The position numbers and the translations under genes are program-made. A stretch of DNA of 13,960 nucleotides, from NCBI GenBank assembly GCA_042576225.1, contig JBHPCA010000035.1, forward strand, positions 1-13,960, in the 5' to 3' direction. Below are positions 1-5,594 of this stretch, one piece after another (position 1 is the stretch's first letter; every line of letters begins with the position of its first letter). The notes below the pieces were generated by a model. It did no database searches. It was not told the origin of the DNA and saw only the letters and a list, made by a program, of their open reading frames with translations. The stretch comes from GWF2-30-66 sp042576225. GTDB taxonomy: Bacteria > Babelota > Babeliae > Babelales > Vermiphilaceae.

Positions 1-1
1 A

Positions 2-604
2 TGCACAACAACATGTAACTGTACAGAAAAAAAATACGCAATAAAAGGCGATGCTACACTTTATGGTAAATACGGAAACGACATTATTGTTCCTATAGGA
101 GAAACACAAAGCCGCGCAACAATACACGGCCCTGTAGAAGATGCAGCTGGGTTAATTCTCGTAGACAACGGAGAAGATGCTTACTACGGCGTCAATCACA
201 ACGTAATAATGGATCTTGTAGACACCGACACCGCGATTACCTCAATACAACCTGTATTGGTAAACAAGTGCATGCTCAACATGTGTAAATCTCCAAGCGC
301 TGTTACGCACAAACTATTTGCACACATGAGCTATGCATGGAAAGATGCAGATGAGAGATGGTTACCGTTCTTAGGACTCGGTGCTGAGGTTGAATTTGCA
401 CAACGATCAAAATGCTGCAATGATTGCTGTGGTTGTGATTGTGATTGCAACTGTGATTGTAACAGCTGTTGCCAAACAAACTGTAACAATTCATGCAACA
501 CATGTAACTCGTGCTGCAATGATTCTTGTTGTGATGATTGTTGCAAAAAAGCTGGCGTTTACCAATGGGGTCTATGGCTCAAAGGTGGCGTCTCATTTGA
601 TTAA
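2..604 (+). CDS. Cys-rich outer-membrane-like family protein A, 3' part
   Basis: This is the C-terminal 200 residues of a protein whose start lies outside the window. The frame is open from base 2, well upstream of the first in-frame ATG (209), and the upstream codons already align with the paralogs (KKYAIKGD.TLYG against KKYAIKGDTWLYG in B), so 209 is not the start. Shared landmarks follow: TSIQPVLVNKC, KSPSAVTHKLFAH, YAWKDA, then a Cys-rich block of about 44 residues with 20 Cys (CC, CDC and CNSCC pairs spaced by D, N, S, G), and a final strand QWGLWLKGGVSFD. The C-terminal strand with a penultimate Phe is typical of outer-membrane beta-barrels, so surface location is inferred. The biochemical function is unknown to me. 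Family membership is very secure. Confidence 0.9.
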   Translation, partial: CTTTCNCTEKKYAIKGDATLYGKYGNDIIVPIGETQSRATIHGPVEDAAGLILVDNGEDAYYGVNHNVIMDLVDTDTAITSIQPVLVNKCMLNMCKSPSAVTHKLFAHMSYAWKDADERWLPFLGLGAEVEFAQRSKCCNDCCGCDCDCNCDCNSCCQTNCNNSCNTCNSCCNDSCCDDCCKKAGVYQWGLWLKGGVSFD

Positions 605-635
605 TAGTTTTTAAAAAGTTAACAACTTTTAAAAT

Positions 636-669
636 AAAAAAATGCCCGAAGAAATCCGGGCATTTTTTT
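636..669 (+). terminator. Rho-independent terminator after protein A
   Basis: AATGCCCG (641-648) pairs perfectly with CGGGCATT (657-664) around an 8-nt loop. The A-run before the stem pairs with the T-run after it (665-669), giving a canonical stem plus U-tract 31 nt past the stop codon. The symmetry would also allow it to work in reverse. A weaker hairpin (AAAAGTT/AACTTTT, 614-630) sits between the stop and this terminator. Confidence 0.92.
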
Positions 670-831
670 ATTTTAAAAAATTAAATTAGATTTTTTTAAA
701 TAAAAACATGAAACGATCTCTAGGACAATTTTTATAGCATCAACATTGAAAAAACAAAGCATATAAAGCACATTTTGCAAACATCACCATTGGTATCCCC
801 CTCCTGCAGGATCACTTAATAAAATTTTTTC

Positions 832-861
832 TTTACAAAAATAAATTGAAATTATTATACT
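832..861 (+). promoter_or_regulatory. Candidate sigma70-type promoter for gene B
   Basis: TTTACA (832-837), an 18-nt spacer and TATACT (856-861) match a housekeeping promoter well. Transcription would start near 868 and give a leader of about 250 nt. The same -35 hexamer and spacer occur before gene E (11431-11460). In DNA this AT-rich chance matches are common, so this is a candidate only. Confidence 0.45.
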
Positions 862-1094
862 GTGTCTAGTGATTAATTTGAAAAATATTTAGAAAGTATT
901 TTAAATAAATTTAAAAAAATATATACTTTGAAATCGTTAAGTAATTAATTAAAGTTAAGCACACAAGTTACCAAACAGAAAAACTTAAAACAACAATAAA
1001 AAGTGAAGCCGAAAGGAGGAACGGGAGACAAAAAAATTAAATTAATTTTAATTAAAAACGTAAAAATATAAAGAAAACTAACAGAAACTAATAA

Positions 1095-1124
1095 ATGAAA
1101 ACACGTAAGGGAGTTTTTACATGA
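1095..1124 (+). promoter_or_regulatory. 9-codon upstream ORF overlapping start of gene B (ATGA)
   Basis: ATG at 1095 opens MKTRKGVFT and stops at TGA 1122-1124, sharing ATGA with the start codon of gene B (1121). The SD of gene B (AAGGGAG, 1107-1113) lies inside this ORF, so its translation would cover and then hand over the site. No clear SD precedes 1095, so translation is uncertain. Gene E has the same arrangement. Confidence 0.35.
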
Positions 1125-3082
1125 ATCGAGTGTTAAGAGGTTTATTTGCATTTTCATTACTTACCAGCTTTGTCGTGTATGGCGCTGACAGCTGCTGCAC
1201 AAATGCAACAGGTTGCAACACATGTAACTCGTGTTGTTACGATTGTAACAACTGCTGCTTAGGACCATGTGACGGATACCCATTTTTGCAAATCCGTTCA
1301 CAAGGTAGAGACTCCGCAAGAGAACTTGTTGGATGGCAACAATTTACAAACAAATATGATATGGACTCAACATATGGTGCTTTCTCTGCAACGGTTGAAT
1401 ATTCAAGATCATTTAGAAATGAAAGACTTACTCATTTCTTGTTCGGAAACGATCTTGTAAACTGCTGCGAGTTGCACGTTCAGGGTAGCCAAGCACCAAA
1501 CAGAAATCCAAAAGCTTGGATGGCTGACTCTTTTGGATTGCCAACAGACTTTGAAAGTAAAATATCTTTCTGCCCTAAAATTCAAAACATCGTTATAGAT
1601 CTTAATTTCTACTTAGGACTTGATGAGTTGGCAGAAGGCTTGTTTATGAGATTAAATGCACCAATCGTATGGACAAAATGGGAATTGTGTCCTTGTGAAA
1701 GAGTATGCAACCAAGGCGAAAACGGATTTGATGCAGGGTACATGTCTACCAGCACAATACCAAGAACATCATTGGCAAAATCATTCTTGCAAACAATGAA
1801 TGGTAGCTACAAGTTTGGCGATATGCAAACACCTATCAGATTTGGTAGAATCGGCAACAACTGCTGCACAAAAACAAGACTTGGTGAGATTGATTTCTCA
1901 TTCGGATGGAACTTCTCTACAGAAGAAGACCATCACTTTGGAGCGTTTCTTTACGTAGCAGCTCCAGCCGGAAACCGTCCTTGTGGCACATACCTATTTG
2001 AGCCAATGGTTGGTAACGGTAAACACTGGGAATTCGGCGGAGGATTCACAGGCTCATGGATTTTCTACAGAAGTGAAGAATGTGAAGATAGATATATGGG
2101 TCTTTGGCTTGAAGCAACTGTTGCACACTTGTTCAAAACATGCCAATGTAGATCATTTGATTTCTGTTGCAAACCAAATAGCAGATACATGTTACTTGAA
2201 GAAATGGGCTCAAACGACGACGTAATTCAAGGCGAAGTTGATGGCGAATCAGTAACAGCTAACTACCAATATAAAAAGAACTTGATTCCTGCAATCAACT
2301 GGGCAACATTCAACATCGATGTCAGAATTGATGTACAAGCTGATATTGCTCTTAAATTTGGCTATATCAGTGACAACTGGGATTTTGATATTGGGTACAA
2401 CCTATGGGCAAGAACAGGCGAAAAATTCTGCTGCGATTGCTGCGCATGTGACACAGGCAAGAAATATGCTATCAAAGGTGACACATGGCTCTACGGTGCA
2501 GAGGGAGCAGCTGGCGATGGTGACAAGTCTGCACTCTCAGCTTCACAAAGCCTAGCTAATATTCGCTCAGGTAAAAACTACCCAGCTGTGGATAGTGACA
2601 ATCCAAAAACAAACCCAAGAATCGACAACCCATATAATGCTGAAAAAGACGGAACTGATCTATATGTAATTGGTGATAGCCCTTCAGCTAGAATCAAAAC
2701 ATCAATAGATCCTGTGTTAGTTTCACGCAACTTACTAAACTTGGGTAAATCACCAAGCGCAATTACACATAAAGTATTTGCTCACATTGGCTATGCATGG
2801 AAAGATTGCCAAGAAGATTGGGTGCCATTCTTAGGAATTGGTGGTAAAGTTGAATTTGCGCAAGACAACTATAAAGATTGCTGCTGCGACTCATGCAATA
2901 CATGCTGCGATCCATGTTGCAATACAACATGCTCAACAACATGCAATACTAATAGTTGTTCTAACTCATCTAATTCATGCTGCAATAACAACTGCTGTGA
3001 CTCGTGCTGCGATAGCTGCACAAGACGTGGTGGTGTTTCCGTTTGGGGAGTATGGATTAAAGGTGGTGTAGCGTTTGACTAA
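1121..3082 (+). CDS. Cys-rich outer-membrane-like family protein B (653 aa)
   Basis: The start at 1121 has AAGGGAG 7 nt upstream and is followed directly by a signal peptide (MNRVLRGLFAFSLLTSFVVYGA, cleaved about residue 21-22). There is no lipobox. Residues 25-50 form a head with 10 Cys. Next come GYPFLQIRSQGRDSARELVG (52-71), GNGKHWEFGGGFTGSWIF (298-315), QCRSFDFCCKPNSRYMLLEE (342-361) and LIPAINWATFNIDVRID (388-404), all conserved in every complete paralog. Alternating aromatic and polar stretches suggest a beta-barrel. Residues 587-633 hold 18 Cys in 47 positions, then the last strand SVWGVWIKGGVAFD. If the chain end is periplasmic, that Cys block is the last extracellular loop. The role (structural coat, porin, adhesin or metal binding) cannot be read from the sequence. 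It is closest to C. Confidence 0.93.
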   Translation: MNRVLRGLFAFSLLTSFVVYGADSCCTNATGCNTCNSCCYDCNNCCLGPCDGYPFLQIRSQGRDSARELVGWQQFTNKYDMDSTYGAFSATVEYSRSFRNERLTHFLFGNDLVNCCELHVQGSQAPNRNPKAWMADSFGLPTDFESKISFCPKIQNIVIDLNFYLGLDELAEGLFMRLNAPIVWTKWELCPCERVCNQGENGFDAGYMSTSTIPRTSLAKSFLQTMNGSYKFGDMQTPIRFGRIGNNCCTKTRLGEIDFSFGWNFSTEEDHHFGAFLYVAAPAGNRPCGTYLFEPMVGNGKHWEFGGGFTGSWIFYRSEECEDRYMGLWLEATVAHLFKTCQCRSFDFCCKPNSRYMLLEEMGSNDDVIQGEVDGESVTANYQYKKNLIPAINWATFNIDVRIDVQADIALKFGYISDNWDFDIGYNLWARTGEKFCCDCCACDTGKKYAIKGDTWLYGAEGAAGDGDKSALSASQSLANIRSGKNYPAVDSDNPKTNPRIDNPYNAEKDGTDLYVIGDSPSARIKTSIDPVLVSRNLLNLGKSPSAITHKVFAHIGYAWKDCQEDWVPFLGIGGKVEFAQDNYKDCCCDSCNTCCDPCCNTTCSTTCNTNSCSNSSNSCCNNNCCDSCCDSCTRRGGVSVWGVWIKGGVAFD

Positions 3083-3135
3083 TTTTTAATAGTTGACTCA
3101 CCTAAGAGTAAACAAAAAATATAACTAGTACAAAA

Positions 3136-3167
3136 TTAAGGGGCCTGGAAAAGCCCAGGTCCCTTAA
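3136..3167 (+). repeat. 13-bp hairpin after gene B, lacking a U-tract
   Basis: TTAAGGGGCCTGG (3136-3148) pairs with CCAGGTCCCTTAA (3155-3167), with one G-T wobble and a 6-nt loop. What follows is AAGAAAAACAGG, not a T-run, so it is not a textbook terminator on the plus strand. The preceding AACTAGTACAAAA (3123-3135) recurs with one change before the terminator of gene C (5365 onward), so the two 3' regions are homologous. It may be a decayed terminator, an RNA-stabilising end, or a partial terminator allowing read-through into gene C. Confidence 0.65.
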
Positions 3168-3213
3168 GAAAAACAGGAAAAATAGTAGTAAGTAAGAAAT
3201 GAAAATTAAAAAT

Positions 3214-3234
3214 AAGGAGAGCTATATGACGTAG
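3214..3234 (+). promoter_or_regulatory. SD-led two-codon ORF (ATG ACG TAG) before gene C
   Basis: AAGGAG (3214-3219) lies 6 nt before ATG 3226, which is followed by one codon and TAG (3232-3234). Spacing is ideal for initiation, yet nothing can be made beyond a dipeptide. It lies 80 nt before the start of gene C. A related element precedes gene D. It could be a regulatory minimal ORF or the relic of an older gene start. Confidence 0.45.
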
Positions 3235-3313
3235 AAAAAAGGTAAGTGTCTAAAAAAAGAAACCTCAATAAATTTACAAACTTTAATATTTATTATTAAA
3301 AGGAGTTTTTAAT

Positions 3314-5275
3314 ATGAACAGAGCATTAAAATACTTGCTTGTTCTTGCGCTCATGACAAACTTAACAGCATTCAGCGCAGACTGCTGCAACACCTGCTGC
3401 AATACTTGTAACACATGCTGTAACTCATGCGACGATTGCTGCGATGACTGTAGTTATCTAGGGCAATGCGATGGATATCCATTCTTACAAATTCGTTCAC
3501 AAGGAAGAGATTCAGCACGTGAGTTAGTAGGATGGCAAGAATTCATCAACAAATATGACGCTGACTCTCACTACGGAGCATTTTCTGTAGCAGTTGAATA
3601 TTCAAGATCATTCAGAAACGATAGACTTACTCACTTCTACTTTGGAAATGATCTCGTAAACTGCTGCAAATTAATGGTTCAAGGTAGTGCCGTTGCAGAC
3701 AGAAATTCAAAAGCATGGTTAGCTGACTACTTTGGCTTATCTCCAAAATTCAAATCCGAGTTAACATTCTGCCCAGAAATACAAAACGCAGTAGTAGATC
3801 TTGCATTCTACTGGGGCGCTTCATGCGAAACAGCAGAAGGACTATTTGTTAGAGTAAACGCACCTATCGTGTGGACAAAATGGAGCTTATGCCCATGTGA
3901 AAAAGTCTGCGATGTTGGTGAAGATGGTTTTGATGCAGGTTACATGCATGAAGATGCAGTAGCAAGAGCAGATCTTGCTAACTCATTAATGCAAGTAATG
4001 TGTGGTGGATACAAATTCGGTGATATGCAATCACCAATCTGCTATTCACGTTTCAACAAAGGCTGCTGCACAGAAACAAGACTTGGTGAAATTGACTTTA
4101 CTCTAGGTTACAACTTCCATCTAGAAGAAGACAGACATTTCGGTCTGTTTGCGTATGTCGCAGCACCTGCAGGTAACCGTCCATGTGGTAAATATCTCTT
4201 TGAGCCAATTGTTGGTAATGGTAAACACTGGGAGCTTGGCGGTGGATTAACTGGTTCATGGATCTTCTGGAGAAGTGAAGAATGCGAAGACAGATACATG
4301 GGTGTATGGTTAGAAGCAACAGTTGCTCACCTATTCAAAGCTTGCCAATGCAGATCATTTGACTTCAAATGCAAACCAAACAGCAGATATATGCTTCTTG
4401 AAGAAATGGGAACCAATGATGACGTAATTCAAGGTGAAGTCTCAGGAACAAGCACAACAGCTGCATATCAGTACAAGAAAAACTTGATCCCTGCGGTTAA
4501 CTGGTCAACATTCAATGTTGATGTAAGAATTCCAGTTGTTGCAGATATCGCAGTAAAACTTGGCTACGTCAAAGAAAACTGGAGCTTCGATCTTGGTTAC
4601 AACCTATGGGCAAGAACAGGCGAAAAATTCTGTGACTGCTGCTGCAAAACAAACAAAAAATATGCATTCAAAGGTGACGCATTTATATATGGCGCAGAAG
4701 GTGATGCTGGCGATGGCGATAAATATGCCCTATCAGCAACACAAAGTCTTGCGACTATCCGCTCAGGTAAAAACTTCCCAGCTGTAAATGCAGACAACCC
4801 AAAACAAAACCCAAGAATTGATAATCCATTCTTAGCTGAAAGAAATGGCACAGATCTATACATCATTGGTGACACAAACAGAATCAACACATCTGTAGAG
4901 CCAATATTGGTAAACAAATGCATGCTCAACTTAGGCAAATCACCTAGCTCAATCACACACAAAATATTTGCACACTTTGGCTATGCATGGAAAGACAGAG
5001 AATGCGACGACTATGTACCATTCATAGGAATTGGTGGTAAAGCTGAATTTGCACAAGATAACTACAAAGATTGCTGCTGCTGCGATTCATGTTGCAACGA
5101 CTGCTGCGGATGCAACTCTTGTGATTCAAACTGCGGTTCATGTGGCTCATGCTGTGATTCATGCTGTGACGACTGCTGCGGATGTGGCTCATGCTGCAAT
5201 GACAATTGCTGCTCCAGAAGAGGCGGTGTCTCTCTTTGGGGAATCTGGGTCAAAGGTGGTGTAGCATTTGATTAA
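3314..5275 (+). CDS. Cys-rich outer-membrane-like family protein C (653 aa)
   Basis: The start is supported by AAAGGAG (3299-3305) 8 nt upstream and an immediate signal peptide (MNRALKYLLVLALMTNLTAF, cleavage near residue 21-22). The head after it is a near-continuous run of Cys doublets (CCNTCCNTCNTCCNSCDDCC, 12 Cys up to CDGYPF). The body matches B almost without gaps: QGRDSARELVG, APIVWTKWSLCPCEKVC, AGNRPCGKYLFEP, GNGKHWELGGG, RSFDFKCKPNSRYMLLEE, NLWARTGEKFC. Residues 587-633 contain 23 Cys in 47 positions, the richest loop here, ending with the strand SLWGIWVKGGVAFD. Although Cys number and spacer residues differ from B, the block has exactly the same length and the same last Cys position (633). 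A surface-exposed, oxidised or metal-loaded loop is inferred. Function is unknown. Confidence 0.93.
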   Translation: MNRALKYLLVLALMTNLTAFSADCCNTCCNTCNTCCNSCDDCCDDCSYLGQCDGYPFLQIRSQGRDSARELVGWQEFINKYDADSHYGAFSVAVEYSRSFRNDRLTHFYFGNDLVNCCKLMVQGSAVADRNSKAWLADYFGLSPKFKSELTFCPEIQNAVVDLAFYWGASCETAEGLFVRVNAPIVWTKWSLCPCEKVCDVGEDGFDAGYMHEDAVARADLANSLMQVMCGGYKFGDMQSPICYSRFNKGCCTETRLGEIDFTLGYNFHLEEDRHFGLFAYVAAPAGNRPCGKYLFEPIVGNGKHWELGGGLTGSWIFWRSEECEDRYMGVWLEATVAHLFKACQCRSFDFKCKPNSRYMLLEEMGTNDDVIQGEVSGTSTTAAYQYKKNLIPAVNWSTFNVDVRIPVVADIAVKLGYVKENWSFDLGYNLWARTGEKFCDCCCKTNKKYAFKGDAFIYGAEGDAGDGDKYALSATQSLATIRSGKNFPAVNADNPKQNPRIDNPFLAERNGTDLYIIGDTNRINTSVEPILVNKCMLNLGKSPSSITHKIFAHFGYAWKDRECDDYVPFIGIGGKAEFAQDNYKDCCCCDSCCNDCCGCNSCDSNCGSCGSCCDSCCDDCCGCGSCCNDNCCSRRGGVSLWGIWVKGGVAFD

Positions 5276-5374
5276 TAATTATCAATGTTTAGTTTTTAGT
5301 TATTAATTATTGTTGATTATTAATCATTAATTTTTAATCCACCTTGAAAACAGACAAAAAAATAAACTAGTACG

Positions 5375-5408
5375 AAAAGAACCTGGGGTAAAATCCCGGG
5401 TTCTTTTT
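5375..5408 (+). terminator. Rho-independent terminator after gene C
   Basis: AAAAGAACCTGGG (5375-5387) pairs with CCCGGGTTCTTTT (5395-5407) with one T-G wobble and a 7-nt loop, and ends in a T-run (5404-5408). The flanking AACTAGTACGAAAA makes it a homolog of the U-tract-less hairpin after gene B. Confidence 0.88.
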
Positions 5409-5414
5409 ATATCT

Positions 5415-5444
5415 CCCCAAACAAAGCATTTTACAAACACATTT
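5415..5444 (+). repeat. 30-bp direct repeat, copy 1
   Basis: The sequence starts CCCCAAACAAAGC and ends AAACACATTT. It is identical over 30 bp to 5481-5510, at a period of 66 bp. It lies just after the gene C terminator. It contains TTTACA, a possible -35 hexamer, but no good -10 at the right distance. Confidence 0.95.
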
Positions 5445-5458
5445 GCGAAAAATCTAAA

Positions 5459-5478
5459 GTGTGGGCCACAGGCCACAC
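5459..5478. repeat. Hairpin between the two 30-bp repeats
   Basis: GTGTGGGCC folds onto GGCCACAC over an ACA loop, giving 8 pairs with one bulged G. No T-run follows on either side, so it is not a terminator. In this AT-rich spacer such a G+C-rich palindrome stands out and could be a protein- or RNA-level signal. Confidence 0.6.
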
Positions 5479-5480
5479 AC

Positions 5481-5510
5481 CCCCAAACAAAGCATTTTAC
5501 AAACACATTT
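5481..5510 (+). repeat. 30-bp direct repeat, copy 2
   Basis: This is an exact second copy of 5415-5444. It ends 84 nt before the start codon of gene D. The downstream context (ATAGTATGTATTGAAAA) differs from that of copy 1. Confidence 0.95.
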
Positions 5511-5549
5511 ATAGTATGTATTGAAAAATAAAAACTTTAATATTAAAAT

Positions 5550-5568
5550 AAGGAGACAAAAAATGTAG
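5550..5568 (+). promoter_or_regulatory. SD-led start-stop element (ATG TAG) before gene D
   Basis: AAGGAG (5550-5555) is spaced 7 nt from ATG 5563, which is followed at once by TAG (5566-5568). The main SD and start of gene D follow 26 nt later. The stretch ACTTTAATATT, ATTAAAA, AAGGAG upstream parallels the real start region of gene C, so this may be a relic start or a working ribosome-trapping element. Confidence 0.45.
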
Positions 5569-5594
5569 CATCCATAAAACTTGGGGAGATTTTA

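Larger units (their letters stand above)
605..1120 (+). other. Leader/intergenic region before protein B
   Basis: This 516-nt gene-free stretch is very AT-rich. It contains the terminator at 636-669, a candidate promoter at 832-861, an SD-like site AAAGGAGG (1012-1019) followed by GGGAG (1023-1027), and a 9-codon ORF overlapping the start of gene B. The GGAGACAAAAAA after the SD sites matches the start-stop element before gene D (5552 onward), but here ATT replaces ATG. A stretch around 750-785 (AAACAAAGCAT, later CATTTTGCAAACA) loosely resembles the 30-bp repeat before gene D. I see no tRNA-like fold or longer ORF. Confidence 0.6.
5276..5594 (+). other. Leader/intergenic region before protein D
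   Basis: This 319-nt gene-free stretch holds, in order, a very AT-rich segment with nothing recognisable (5276-5340), the terminator of gene C (5375-5408), a 30-bp direct repeat pair (5415-5444, 5481-5510) flanking a hairpin (5459-5478), ACTTTAATATT (5534-5544) shared with the leader of gene C (3280-3290), an SD-led ATG TAG (5550-5568), and the real SD of gene D (GGGGAG, 5583-5588). A promoter was not convincingly found. TTGAAA-17 nt-TAAAAT at 5521-5549 is possible but weak. Confidence 0.6.

Noticed and set aside
1..604. Start of the first gene at ATG 209
   Set aside because: The frame is open from base 2 and residues before 209 align with the body of the paralogs, so the gene is cut by the window edge.
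2879..3019. CRISPR-like repeated units in the Cys-coding blocks
   Set aside because: Units are short, imperfect, in-frame and within a conserved gene, with no spacer structure or cas genes.
3093..3125. TTGACT...TATAAC as a promoter before gene C
   Set aside because: The spacer is 21 nt, too long for a normal sigma70 promoter; no better pair was found in that leader.
4597..4962. Minus-strand 121-codon open frame inside gene C
   Set aside because: It lies wholly within a well-supported conserved gene on the other strand, with no SD and no recognisable protein character.
5031..5264. Alternative-frame ORFs in Cys-rich blocks (also near 381-614 and 2838-3071)
   Set aside because: TGC/TGT repeats read in other frames give Ala/Val/Ile- or Gln/His-rich repeats without stops; these are by-products of the Cys coding.
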